DNA of 44,389 bases, taken from NCBI GenBank assembly GCA_008931825.1, contig QXVZ01006299.1:6412-50800 (forward strand), given 5' to 3'. A program made the position numbers and the translations under genes. Numbering within the stretch: position 1 is the stretch's first letter; each line of letters begins with the position of its first letter. Shown piece after piece: positions 1-11,963 of this stretch. Under the pieces are notes generated by a model. It was not told the DNA's origin, searched no databases, and worked only from the letters and a program-made list of their open reading frames with translations. The DNA comes from Phallusia fumigata. Lineage: Eukaryota; Chordata; Ascidiacea; Phlebobranchia; Ascidiidae.

Positions 1-960
1 ACGTAATGGGAACAATTGGTATATATCTACTTCAACGGGACAAAATATATTTAAAAAAAACACACTACCAACTTCACTGTCTGGAAACCGAAGCACCCGT
101 AAGCCCTAGGAAAAGCAGCATTTCTGTGGTTCTTGAATATAATCGATTTTGACTTTTAATTTGACACATGTGAGAGAAAAGACGCATATGACCAAACAAA
201 AAATCGCCTAAAAAGAGTTGTATTCTGGTAAAACGTAACCAGTTCCGCCTTGGCCGAATTTTGAACCTGTTATTTCATGTTTTGTGCATTGTTTACATCA
301 TGGCCATACTGGTGTGACAGTTTTCGTTACGAAACCCAAGATAATGAGATAGCCTGGGTAAATTTATGGAAATTTATCCAAATTGCGTTAATTCCAATAA
401 ATATTTTTTAAACAGAATTATTTCATGCGTTGGACGTTAATTCGAAGATTAAATAAAAATAATTCATGTAATCGCAAAAGCCGTTTGGCGATTACGAGCC
501 TCATACAGTCGGAAAACAATGTTTCTGAGTGATCAGGACCTTGGACCTGAACGTATTTGGATAGTTCTTATCATATCAAAACCAATAATGTGACAAGTTT
601 GTTGTACTGGTCCGAAATGACCGTGGCAATATAACATGTTGCACATGTGTCGAGAAATTTCCGCACTCAGGAAAACGTGTGCGAGCTTATAAAAGAAACA
701 AAGAAAGAGGAGAGCATTATTAACGAAAATTCTAGCGCTAGAGAGCAAAAGTGTTTTTTCACACATTTAAAAGCAGCTGTTCCTAGAAATTGTTCAAAAT
801 ACGTCTAAACGTGGCATCATCATAGCAACTCCAGTTGAGCCACAACGTAACGTCATTATAGCAAAGCTAAGGATGCCATAAAGTGACGTCATCGTGCAAA
901 CGTCACAAATTCGCATGTATAACGATTTTGTTAAAATTAAAACCCCGAACTCTGCGGCAT
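1..960. other. Non-coding flank downstream of TMEM237
   Basis: No convincing coding exon was found on either strand. The only reading frames are short, of low quality and lack splice context. The stretch is AT-rich and contains one perfect cAMP-response-type palindrome TGACGTCA at 884-891. It presumably includes the 3' UTR of the minus-strand TMEM237 gene, but no clear AATAAA signal on the minus strand was seen. Confidence 0.5.
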
Positions 961-3371
961 TCATTTGTTAGGAAAGTCCATAAAGAACTCACCATGGGAC
1001 GTATTGTCGGCTTCGGGGTGAAATGCAATCAACGCCCAGCCCAGTAAGGCGAAGAGTGCCCGGACTACGTTGATAGCGTGCCACTTGGTGATGGAACTGC
1101 GAAAATATTCGTTTGTCAGAAGTGTGGCAGAAACTAGAGGCGGCTTTAACCATATTTCCATTCCACTTACAGTGTCACTGAATTGAAAAACAGACATGTA
1201 TTCTTACTTCATTTTACATTGGGTCCTATAGGTTCTTAAGTTTTTATGGCATATTTATTTGTGCAGGCAGAAACGCATAGGTCCCCACACGTGCAATGTC
1301 GTAGACTAGGCATTTTTCTAGATACATGTCGAAATTGTAACAAATATTTTTAGAAAGGGGACCGATAATAATAATTTATTACAGTTTAATGGAATCTGAT
1401 TCAACGCAAAATGTTACTTCGGTTATATAACTTGCAACACATACTTGTTTTAGCACACATTTTAATAAACTTACTCGTCCAAGTTTGCTGTTAGGAAAGT
1501 TGACGTGAGAGTCGAATTAGTTGGGGTGTTGGCTGTTGCTAACCATTGATCTAATCCCGTTAATCCAATGTTGAACATCAAAGATATAAAGTACACTGTA
1601 CAAAATACACCTATCATCGAATGCCAATATTTACAATGTCAAGTTTTACTGCAATGTCGTGAGATGACATGCAAATAATTGACTTGGACCGCTTTGCCGC
1701 TGATCAAAGACTTTGCTCATCTACAAAATTGTTGAAATGCGCCCATGGTTCTCAAACAGTGCATGGGGAGACACAACGCTCTGATGTGTCGTTTTACTTC
1801 TTTTCGGGGGCATCACACAAAAATTCTACCAAGATTCGATAAACTTTGTAAAAACTAAGCAACCCCACACATCACACTAAATTATACATGTACATAAATA
1901 TACTTATTTTGTTTTTGTATTAAAAAATACAACACTGAAAAGAAGCGTCTTTATTAAATTCTTATAGCCGGTGTGTCAAAAATCTAACCAATTTGTCAAA
2001 CTCGTCGCATCGGAAAACGTTTGGAAACCACCAATCTAAGCTATGTTTGATTTTGTAGTATACGTGATTTATTAAAACGTTGTGTCGTAAATCACTACAA
2101 AATTTCAAGTTTATTTCAACTCTAATTGTTGTGATGGCCCTAACCAGTGAACGTTAGGCAGTTCGCTCATCTCTATTCAGAATGCCCACTGCGCAAGTCA
2201 CAAAAATTATTATCTTGGAAAAGCTGTCCCGGGCGCAAAACGCAGGTTGAGGTGAGCCGCCGAATTGTAAAAGTGTGACGTCATTGAAGANTTGGTCTGC
2301 ACATAAACTTTCTCTTGTGGCTGGCTATTTCCATTGTGTTTGGCAATCCCAGGAAGGGTGGTCATGGAAACCATGTCATCCAATCTGTCCACAGGCACAA
2401 TATCTTCGTCGCTGAGCATATTTGTGATTGCATTGCCATTGGATATAACTTGGGGCTGATCCCTGAATAGATAAGATAATTGTGAACATCAAAACAACTT
2501 GAAATGATTCGGTCACAGATCCACACGAAAAAAATATCCAACCAAACTGCATTGTTTGAGCAAATAAGCAAAACATGACAAAAGTTACTAATTTGTTGAA
2601 CAATATAAACCTGGGGCTTCTTGAAGCTTTTCTGTTTGCTTGTCTCCGTCGCGTACGAGCAGCTTTCGAGGTAGTGGATGTGTTGGCTGATGCTGGTTGT
2701 TGATCTGCATTGCATAAAATAGGTAAAAACATTAAAATACAACACTAAAATAGTAAAAATTACTGGCTTTCTTATTGCAATTCTGTAAAATTATTTCTTA
2801 TATTTCTCTAGCTTGTTGTAAATGTGTTTAAAAAGAAAATTATGTTAATGTACCTCCTTGTTCCAGTTCAGGAAGTGATCGTTGGGAAGGCTGTTCAGTT
2901 TCCAAAAGTTCTGGTGACCTGTTCAATGAACCAGCAACATTTATCAACTGTTTCACACCATTACAACGTGACACAATAAACTTGTGAGGAATTTAAAATA
3001 AACAAATAAGGTTATACTCTGTTGCATACAAACCCCAACTACTTAAATAAAATACAATGACCATTCTTTACTGAGTTTGTTTTCTTCGTGGTGACCGTTT
3101 CTTGGGCCGTGGTTCAGTAACTTTTGGTGAATTAGCCCCAGCGGACTCACTGCAGAAATTGTAAACTGTTAAAGATTATTCAATGCAAATATGTATTCAC
3201 ATTACAACTTAGGCCACTAAGTCTTGTACTAAAGCCTCATAGGACTAACGGAATTAGGTGCAATTTTGTGAAATCGATCAAACTAACAGAAAAAGCAATG
3301 TGTATTAACCTTGGAGTTCCTCCGTCCAACGGTGGTAATTGCCTTCGTGGCAATGGTCGCATTGTATCCAT
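961..3371 (-). CDS. TMEM237: TMEM237-like ciliary transition-zone tetraspan protein (interrupted by assembly gap)
   Basis: TMEM237 is a four-pass membrane protein of the ciliary transition zone; the human gene is the Joubert syndrome 14 gene. Exons read on the minus strand: 3310-3371 (start ATG), 3072-3149, 2854-2918, 2611-2704, 2462 down to the N at 2291, then 1475-1595 and 961-1177 (stop). All visible junctions have GT/AG and compatible phases. The N-terminus is basic and disordered (RPKKRSPRRK resembles human RPKKKKPRTK). The stretch SDEDIVP...SQPQEKVYVQT matches human EDEDIIT...SQPVGKVFVEK. The last two exons give a hydrophobic segment LYFISLMFNIGL, a loop with an N-glycosylation site (NST), and the final helix WHAINVVRALFALLGWALIAF. 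Helices 1-2 are missing and probably lie in the gap at 2291. A strong donor (GTGAGT) just before the stop at 961 leaves an alternative C-terminus possible. Identification is from remembered family similarity. Confidence 0.75.
1262..1315 (+). repeat. Dispersed SINE-like repeat fragment
   Basis: The core GCAGGCAGAAACGCATAGGT followed by CCCCACACGTGC reappears, diverged, near 24435-24475 and 44141-44215. Three copies in unrelated introns mark a dispersed repeat. Here it lies in the last intron of the TMEM237-like gene. Confidence 0.6.
2291..2291. other. Contig join of unknown length inside TMEM237
   Basis: A single N interrupts the coding exon ending ...KVYVQT. No repeated sequence was seen on its two sides, unlike four other Ns here. 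The exons for two transmembrane helices are absent between this point and 1595, so real sequence is probably missing. Confidence 0.7.
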
Positions 3372-6300
3372 TTTAAACTTGTAGATTTGTCGGCCGCTTA
3401 GACTCTCAAATGAACGGGTAAAACTTTTTTTTTTCAGGCTAGTTTGCTACACGCATATATCATGTGCACAAATGAGTGTTCAGTATAAATAACACGTTTC
3501 ACAGAATAGGAAAATGTAAACAACAATAGCAAGCTACAAAATACTTAACGTACTTTTCGATTTCTAGTTTTAGTTAACATGTCACAAGCAAAACGAAAAC
3601 CTGAACTTCAACAGTTGACCCCTGACTTCTTCCAAACAAAAAAACGCGCGCCTTATTTCAAGCGGTCGTAAGGAAAACCCCCAATTTTGGTTAATTTCTA
3701 TTGTTAAAAATAGCACGACTCACTCATTGGTTTTTTCACATTTGTTGAGTTTCTTTTTTACCAAGTTTTGTAATTTGACGACTTTGATATTTGTGGTACG
3801 AAACAGGTCGCTTTCGCGTGCTTTAAGTTGATTGACCGCAAAACAAACCGAAGATTTATAGCGAAAACCTTCCCGCTGCATGTCTATTCTTAGACTTGTG
3901 TGTCATGTTGGTTTCTGTTGTGCACTCGCGGATTGGATAACGATTTGTCAAAGCTAAATTGGATCCTAAAATCAGAGTTAACGCAAAACGAACCACCGAA
4001 ATAAGTAATTAAATATTAATGCGCCCTTTGGTCAACATATATGCAACAGTTGCAAGCCCTTTTCTCCGTTGAAGCAGCGTCAACGATGACTCAGTCCTTA
4101 TTTATGACAATTCTGCCTGCTTATAAAAATATGGATTGTACCAAAATACTGGGGCCGAAGCGACTTAAAATCGACTAAAAATACTTTGCCTCATTAGCTG
4201 TGTGGCAATAGTTCGGAAGTTATTTTGATTCCAAAATTTGCTTTTTATGGTTAGGTCCAAGAAAGTTTTTAAATGAAACCAAATATTTCCAAAATAAGTG
4301 ATACTAAAAAAGTATTTCGTTTACATAACTAAGAAACCCAGTTTTACCCCTCGAGTCATCGCATTTTGTCAACAGGCATTTAGGAATTTAAAAAACTATA
4401 TTTATTTTAACTAAGCATTTTATTCCACCGCACTGTCCACTAAAAAACTAATGTTTTAGTTGTAAACACATTCGGTAATTTTCAACGTTTCCCGTTAGCA
4501 AGCAGAAAAAAGTAAGACTTTGTCCCCTAAAGCGTTATGGCCAGCAAACTTCGTGCAGTCGCCGGCAGCGTTTCCTAAAAATTTTAAACTAGGCAAGAAG
4601 ATTGTCCGAAAACCTTGTGTGGACGAAAACTGCAATCCCAGAAAGATATTTTTAACTTTATGTTTGTTTTTTATAAAACCGTCAAGGTTAACATCACTAA
4701 GCTATGGTTAATAATCATATTCCAAGCGTCCAGAGTCGTACAAGTCGAAAAAGGTTAAATGTAGACAACGGTGAAAGTTTTTACGAAATTCTAAAACATA
4801 GGGGTAGGAAAACAACAACAGGAGCAATGCGGCCTAAAACAAACTATATTTCAAGTAATACATGTATATTTGTGCACGGCGGCGGCGGTCAAAACAGGAT
4901 ACTACACTGACGTTGATCCTAAAAAAGACCCGCAATTCTTCGCATCTGTTGTTTAAAATACACACTGGGGGACAGTTGTGCAGCCGGCCAACAACGATTC
5001 AGAATAGGAAAGTTTTTGTCCATATCGGCACGCCAATTGACACCGAATAGCTTCCTGCAATATTCGCCTGGTTTCCGAAAGCTGACAAGGGTTCTACAGC
5101 TGTTATTAGTGTCCCTATCACTCATAAAAACGCTCCAACGCTTTTCCTGTATCTCCAACCAAAGCGTGCCATATTGAATGAAAAATTTTACCTTCAAAAA
5201 TGTAAAACTTATAAACCCTAATAAATATTCAACATGAAGAACGTTAGTAAATACAAAATAGACCTACATTTGGTTGTATATTTTGGTCACAACTAAATGA
5301 CACATCCTGAATTTAAGCAGTATCCAGATTAGAAAGATAAAATATTTCCACCATACTAAACTTGCAAACCTTTTCTGCTGTTTGACAACCTAATTAATGC
5401 CACCGACTTCCATACGACGATGATTCAACTAAGCCCCAAGTTATTTCCACGCAAAACACCGTTACCTTTCGCACAGCGTCACTCACGGGGCAACCTTATA
5501 ACGGAACGAGGTAAAAGAAAAGGAGACAAAAGGCGAAAAGGTAAAAACTCACGGTGACCGGCCTCATGACAAGTATGGATTTTTTACGTCCAAATAAACG
5601 TCGCAGGATGGTAAAAATACCTCAGCGAAAATGGCAGGCGCTCAGGTAAAGACGCCGTTTTAATCAATAGTTACATTTGGACATGCATGTTTCATGGCAG
5701 TGCCAGTTTCCCCCGAGCGACGCAACGCTCAATCGCCACCACCAATCGATGAGGCTTGTGACGCAACAAAAAAACGAGTGAAAGAGAGGAGCGCTCGGAG
5801 GAAAAGAGGAGCGCCGCAAATAGCGTCGCCTATATCGGGCACGCATCGCTTCCATTTTCATCTATCCAAGCAAAGGCTGAGATGACGCGATTTTATCAGG
5901 CAACGTCGTGACGTAGCAAGCGTCGACGCCGATTAGGTCCATTGTCCTTGTTTAATGACGTTTAATAGGTAAATGTCCGCATACCGAGAGCGGTGGCGTT
6001 CCAGCGTTGACATTTGACTGCGTCGTTTTAAATCGTGGTCGTTGTATATTTAAACAGGGGTGAAAATTCCAGAAGCCGATATAACCTAAGGCGGTTTGCA
6101 TATTGCGTCGTGTTATGAATATTAATATTTTTACGGGTAATATTTATGCGCTTGATTCAGCTCACGTTGCGCCCGCCGAAGCCACTTTTAGTTTCCAATT
6201 AGAGGAAACAATACAGCCGAGGCAACAATTCTTATAAACGGCCGTCAAAAATAATTTAATATTTCCATTTTGTGTGGTTACCGTGAAATGAACAACTTGC

Positions 6301-8090
6301 AAGCAGTAATGTTTATCCGTGTCCAAGGCATTTGAGAATCATTTTGATTGACAACTCGGAAGGTAAAGAATGAAAGTTGTAAAATATTTGGCAGGAACGG
6401 TTCTTAAAAACTGACTTGACTTTCGAGGCCTCAAACTTCTTGTGTGGTTATAAATGTGAAAAGACATGTAAGAAACATTGGCCAAACATTCGCAAGCTTT
6501 TGTGTTGTAAAATTGAAAGCTAGATCCTAATTTTTAGTTTACTGGCAGTGGAGTTAAAGAATAATAAAGCGTTGATGCAGTTGGCTGACAGTCTGGTACC
6601 CCAGAAATGCATTTACGAACATAACATATAGTTCGCAAGTACAATTTAATGTAATTTAAGGGAGGGTTTGTCTAAAAGTGTCAACAAAAATCACGATATG
6701 GCGTGCTTTACTCTTTTGGCTGGTAAGGAGTCACTTTTGATCATACTCAAAGTTCAAAGGCTCAAGTCCAGACAGACTTGGCCAAAAGCGAATTCTACAA
6801 CCCTAGAAAGTGCAAGGCATTGCCATAAGTTTACCTTCGTCGCAACCACCACCAACTCCACGCATGGGGAATTTCCCGCGATACTGACTGAACTGTCGAC
6901 GGCATGTGCAGCCATGTGTGTCAGGAACTAGAACTGCCAGGTACGTAACACATTTTGGGGGGTTACATTCATTCAGGCAAAAAACGAACAGATGACAATA
7001 CAACCAAAGTTGTATTTCTCCCTGTACGGTAAAGATGTGATGCCAGTGACTTGGACCCCCCTTCAACAGAGGTATGCAGTCCTTTTGCAAGAAATCCGAT
7101 ACAGGATGTGATGTTAGAACTTAATTTGTTGGGATAGAAATAAGAAGACTTCGTACATCTGTCATAAGCGTAAGGAGATAAAAGCGTGGGTCTAAGATTG
7201 AGCTTTTCAGAAAAGTCGTTTTGGGTTTAAGGAAAGTAGCTGTCTGCTGTAAAGTAGGCTAAGTTCTCTCTCTTATAGTGTGAAACAGCATTAAAGTCCG
7301 ACAGTTGAAGATATGGAAGCCTGGGTTAGTGTTAGATACAAAATGTTACCTCCTTTCGACCCCGTTTTCTTAAATTGTCGACATTTCATTCCTACAAAGG
7401 ACGATTTGAGATCGAAAAAAATTACGGGCCTTTAAATAGATCACCCTAACAAGCGACAAAAACAATGAAATTCCAACCATAATTCTTTTAGATGGGTGTC
7501 ACCGATAGGCTCCGGATGAAAATAAACGCGTAAGCCGTTTTTAGTGTATCAGACTAATTATAGCCACGAGGCGTCCGAGTAAAATTTTGAGACCACAGCG
7601 ACATGGATGGAAGATAATAGCGCAGATTCTGGCTGAGATTCAACATGCGTTCAGTGATAAAATCAGACAGGCGTGTACATCTTTGAACAGAATTATACAC
7701 GCAAATCGGCCTCGGGCTGGTGGTTAAGGAGTACAAATAGTGTGACAAAGAATAGGCAAGTTTAAAACCGGCACCATTTCAACCAGATCGGCATTGTTGC
7801 AGATATTTTCCCTCGAAAGCGTCTTGCGAAGTTAAATGCATACTACAGAATTACGTGGGCTTTCCAAACAACTGGCTTAATCTTTTCTCTGATGGCGCGT
7901 TATGACGATGCAATACCAAGTAAACGTCACTAATTGATTTACAGATTCGCGCTTCGGTTCAAATAAACACTCGCTTTCGGGACATTGCCATTTAAAAAAC
8001 AAAGCTTGGTGCTTCAAAAAATGTCGACGACGTTCTTGTAAAGCGTCGGACTATGTTAACTGTTGATTTTGCCGAAAAGGTAACAAGGGC
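3372..8090. other. Intergenic region between TMEM237 and NR4A
   Basis: Several frames of 60-95 codons occur on both strands (around 4520-5200, 5664-5885, 6668-7090, 7554-7748). They overlap each other in antisense, have no recognisable domain and no splice signals. I see nothing codable. The interval would hold the TMEM237 promoter (divergent side) and distal NR4A regulatory DNA. Confidence 0.55.
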
Positions 8091-8100
8091 GACGCAATTT

Positions 8101-8368
8101 TGACGTCAGCTTCTTTCTTGCGTTGGTGATTATCACGTCATTACGCACACCGTTGTGATGGTGGGACAAACGTTGCGAGTTCTATTTTCACCACGCAACA
8201 ATCGCTCTCTGTCCCCAAAACAAAAATACACGGGAAAAAAGGGGACGCATCGATTATGACGCTGGAATCCCAACAAATGCTTTCCTGACGAAAAGCGACC
8301 GCGAAGCCACGCCTCCGCGAGTAGACCATTGTGACGTCGCTGCCTTCTTCTCCGACGCTGAACGTCAC
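8101..8368. promoter_or_regulatory. CRE/ATF-type site cluster upstream of NR4A
   Basis: A perfect TGACGTCA palindrome sits at 8101-8108. Related half or near sites follow: CACGTCAT near 8134, TGACGTCG near 8334 and AACGTCAC near 8361. The last is followed by a TATA-like CATAAATA. Vertebrate NR4A genes are immediate-early genes driven by CREB through such sites, so a regulatory role for the plus-strand NR4A gene is plausible. That is inference; the distance to the first coding exon is about 3.6 kb. Confidence 0.35.
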
Positions 8369-8509
8369 ATAAATACGCGCCGGGCGAACGCAAACTGCGT
8401 CAGTGCGTCAATGGGCGACGTAAAGAGGAGGTTTCAGGACAACCGCCCTCTACGTTCTTGCGGCATGCGTGTACGTAAAAGGATGCAGGATTTTGATACC
8501 CGGTGAAAG

Positions 8510-8701
8510 ATGTGCGATATGAGGTGTAAGTTTGACCCAAGGTCAAGTGCGTGCGATGAAGTTGAGATTAGTAATGAGCAGTTTGGTGAATCCAATGACG
8601 CCCTTTTTCCAAATGTGGATTTACTTAATCTCACGTCGGCAGAACTACAGGAAAAGTATTTAGTTTGCGTTTGGTACAAACTGTTGCGTTCAATGGATTA
8701 A
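8510..8701 (+). CDS. Unassigned small ORF (63 codons)
   Basis: Starts with ATG and ends in TAA at the edge of the duplicated segment. The predicted peptide is acidic in the middle (EVEISNEQFGESND) and ends LTSAELQEKYLVCVWYKLL. Composition looks more protein-like than neighbouring random frames, but no family is recognised and an antisense frame of similar length overlaps. Probably a chance frame. Confidence 0.15.
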   Translation: MCDMRCKFDPRSSACDEVEISNEQFGESNDALFPNVDLLNLTSAELQEKYLVCVWYKLLRSMD

Positions 8702-8716
8702 ACAGCCATATTTGTA

Positions 8717-9321
8717 TAATACGTCGCTTTTTAAGGCCCTGTTTTTAAAAGTAGAGGGCTATCGTTAAAATTATTAATAATGAAGTATAAGCCAGTTACG
8801 GTCTTTTATAGTATTAGCTCATTTTGTGAAACAAATTACTGTCAAAATAATTCCTATCTTGTAAAGCAATTTATTTTGTGGCAAAATGCCGGACAGCCAA
8901 AGGTCGGAAGTGCGTTATAACATATTGTTTGCAAATATTGATCCCACGCCGAGGAGAGCGTGCGTATTTAGGAGAAAGCTCTGCTCCAAAAACGTCCCGA
9001 ACGTGAAATAGAACGTACGCTATTTTCGGATGCGTTCGGAGCTTTTCGCGCCCGAATTAGCTCGCGATTCGGCGGCTGCGATCAACTTCGGCTATTTTCG
9101 GATGGCGGGTGTCGGTAAACACAGGGCAACGAGGCAAAAAATTCTTGACGGCGCGCGTCTATTTCGGGTGAGCGCTTTCGGCGTGCGCTTAGAGCAGCGT
9201 GAAAAATAGACGCAATCGCGAAAAAAGGGCCAAGGCGTTATTTTACGTCGCTAAAACGATTTCACTTTCGGATTACAAGCAACCGAAAACAAAATATCGT
9301 GCTAACCGGATAATACCCTGT
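8717..9321. repeat. First copy of ~605-bp segment duplicated across an N
   Basis: It ends exactly at the N (9322), and the same sequence restarts at 9323 with scattered substitutions and small indels. This is the pattern of unmerged haplotypes. The segment is unusually GC-rich for the region and holds three nested inverted repeats: CCGAACG/CGTTCGG with AAATAG/CTATTT (8997-9039), CCGAAT/ATTCGG (9052-9072), and GCGTCTATTT/AAATAGACGC (9155-9213). No protein-coding frame was found. Confidence 0.85.
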
Positions 9322-9322
9322 N

Positions 9323-9930
9323 TAATACGTCGCTTTTTAAGGCCCTGTTTTCAAAAGTAGTGGGCTATCATTAAAATCATTAATAATGAAGTATAAGCCA
9401 GTTACGGTTTTTTTATAGACTTAGCTCATTTTGTGAAACAAATTACTGTTAAAAATTAATTCCTATCTTGTAAAGCAATTTATTTTGTGGCAAAGTGCCG
9501 TACAACCAAAGGTCGGAAGTGCGTTATAACACAATGTTTGCAAATATTGATCCCACGCCGAGGAGAGCGTGCGTATTTAGGAGAAAGCTCTGCTCCAAAA
9601 ACGTCCCGAACGTGAAATAGAACGTACGCTATTTTCGGATGCGTTCGGAGCTTTTCGCGCCCGAATTAGCTCGCGATTCGGCGGCTGCGATCAACTTCGG
9701 CTATTTTCGGATGGCGGGTGTCGGTAAACACAGGGCAACGAGGCAAAAAATTCCTGACGGCGCGCGTCTATTTCGGGTGAGCGCTTTCGGCGTGCGCTTA
9801 GAGCAGCGTGAAAAATAGACGCAATCGCGAAAAAAGGGCCAAGGCGTTATTTTACGTCGCTAAAACGATTTCACTTTCGGATTACAAGCAACCGAAAACA
9901 AAATATCGTGCTAACCGGATAATACCCTGT
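9323..9930. repeat. Second copy of the duplicated segment
   Basis: Near-identical to 8717-9321. It begins on the base after the N and ends at TAATACCCTGT, after which unique sequence follows. Differences such as GTAGAGGG versus GTAGTGGG look allelic. Most likely the same locus assembled twice. Confidence 0.85.
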
Positions 9931-10872
9931 TGAAAAACTTCCGAATAACAAGGTTGCTGGAATTACATTTTCATGGAAAATTCAAAGCAATCGATTGCTT
10001 GTTTGTGACGTCGGTATAGCATCGTTGTTTCGTCACACAAATGTCAATTGGTCATCGTTGGTGACGCTGTATGTCTAGAATACAATCCTGCACGTGGATT
10101 TAACTATTTTCGCAGCTATTGTGGTCGTTGACGCGTGGACAGCGGTGTAATGTCATAGGGTGGTATGTTGCGTAAGCAAGTGAACTGTGGTCGACCGAAT
10201 AATTTCGACATTTACAGTGGTAAACAAAAAAACAGCTGTCATCACTTGAAAGATGCATTGGAAGCATGAGGAGTGAGAGGGAATGTTACAAATTACAAAC
10301 ACTATTGAAAACTTTGAGGAGTCGTAGTGTTGAGTTTGAATAAGCAGTCAATACAAACCAACCTTTTAGTCTTTAAGAATATTTTGTGTCCATTTTCGCC
10401 AGTCAATAAATACGTCCTTTGTTGTCAGACAAGAAAAGCTTTCCGATTGAAAATCGTAGAGTTAACCACCTTTTTTGTGAAATGAAAGCGTTATTGGTAT
10501 GAGCCTATGTCAAAATTAATAAATATTTATACATGTTGAATTAAAAACAATTTTCATAACGCCCTCCGGTCGTTTTGGAGTTAACAGTATTTGTTTTTGC
10601 ATTCATGGACTAATAATGCCTTAACGGGTAGAATGGGTATGTATCTTTGAGCAACAAGTGTTGAGACGTCAAAAGTTAAAAGCGTGACGTCACCTGTTTG
10701 GGACAGAATGTAAAACCAGATGCCACGGTCAGAAGCCATTTTGAAGCACTGCGGCGCAGAAGCTAGTAACAATTGGTCTGATTGACTAGCTATGCTGGTC
10801 TCAGTAACCTTTGAATGGTTTTGTTAATTGTAGCTGTGATGCAATTATAAGATTTTTATGTTTTGTTTTAGG
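9931..10872. promoter_or_regulatory. Proximal upstream region of NR4A with a perfect CRE
   Basis: No gene seen. A perfect TGACGTCA occurs at 10685-10692 and a TGACGTCG near 10006. The CRE lies about 190 bp before a plausible exon beginning after TTTTGTTTTAG (10872). Consistent with a CREB/ATF-responsive promoter, not demonstrated. Confidence 0.3.
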
Positions 10873-11017
10873 ATAATAGTTGTGTAGCATAGAATGGGAA
10901 CAAGTGTTTAGTCGCTTTATAGTTGCCGTGAAATCTTGCCAACTAAATACCGTATTCAGACAAAATTGAGCCCCAACGGGATATCAATTCACACAGCATA
11001 CCTCAAGAGAAACAAGG
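10873..11017 (+). other. Candidate upstream exon (possible 5' UTR exon of NR4A)
   Basis: The end is supported by a strong donor, ACAAG followed by GTAAGAAC at 11018. The left end could be an acceptor (TGTTTTGTTTTAG) or lie further upstream at a transcription start. From 10911 to the donor one frame stays open (ends HTAYLKRNK) and would join in phase 0 to the frame opening at 11222. It may therefore belong to the unknown ORF below or be a non-coding NR4A leader exon. Confidence 0.3.
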
Positions 11018-11221
11018 TAAGAACTGTGTTTAAAAATATTGGTGCTGTTTCTGTCTTTTTCCTGGTCTGATCAAGTAATGCAAAACGAGGCCATCTTGAC
11101 AGTGTGTACATCCCTGTTTTATCACTAATATTTCATGATACACATTTTCATGTCTAAAATTTTCTAATGTCATATTTTATTTTTCCATCAATGGGCTTCA
11201 CTGTTTGTTGTTTTGTTTACA

Positions 11222-11540
11222 GTCCTGGTACAGATTAAACGAGTTTTGTTCGAATCCATATCCATTTATTGACTATAAAATCGGTACCTGCATGAATCAT
11301 TATTTAAATAAGTCACGGTGTTGTTCAAGCATATACTTCATTGCAATCAAAAATTTTGATGGTAAAACCCCAGAAAAGATTTTCACAATCACAGAGCCTA
11401 TTCAGTGCCACCATTTTGTACAGGCTCCCAAATTTTTGGTGGTAGACGATGGCAAATATGCCAATAAATCGATAATTTCGCTAGACAATGACCTTTCAAA
11501 ATACACTTTAAAAGCTGTGGAAATTCCCGTCCGAAAATAG
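11222..11540 (+). CDS. Unrecognised ORF exon upstream of NR4A
   Basis: After a pyrimidine-rich acceptor (GTTTTGTTTACAG at 11221), a frame of about 105 codons runs to TAG at 11538-11540. The peptide starts SWYRLNEFCSNPYPFIDY and ends KYTLKAVEIPVRK, with a plausible globular middle (PKFLVVDDGKYANKSIISL). It joins in phase 0 to an open frame ending at the donor at 11018. No family is recognised. It could be a small host gene, a remnant of a mobile element, or a chance frame within the NR4A 5' region. Confidence 0.25.
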
Positions 11541-11963
11541 TGTATAACTACACCTGATTTTAGCAGGGTAAAGTTTAACATCGCGAATGTAAAATAGTGG
11601 CAACAAAGCAAACTAAACATATCCACCAGGAAAGCTTATCTAAAACACAAAATTTTGGTAAAAGGTCTATGCTTGCATAATGGCATTTTACACCTTTCTA
11701 TTTCAGAAAGCGACATTTAAAAAAATTGTCTGCGCTATTTCAAAACAAAGAAGGAAGCAAACATTTATTTTATTTCCAAACACTTTGCCTTGATAAAATG
11801 AAAAACACTTTCATTGATTTTGTGTTCAAATCTTACAGTACCATTAGTATTTTCATGTTTAAAAATTTGTTTTATTTATTTTATTTGTTCATCGTATCAT
11901 GTCATTAACCCAATGCCATTTCACCATTCAGTGAACAAAGACCATACCACGAGTAGCGTCGGA

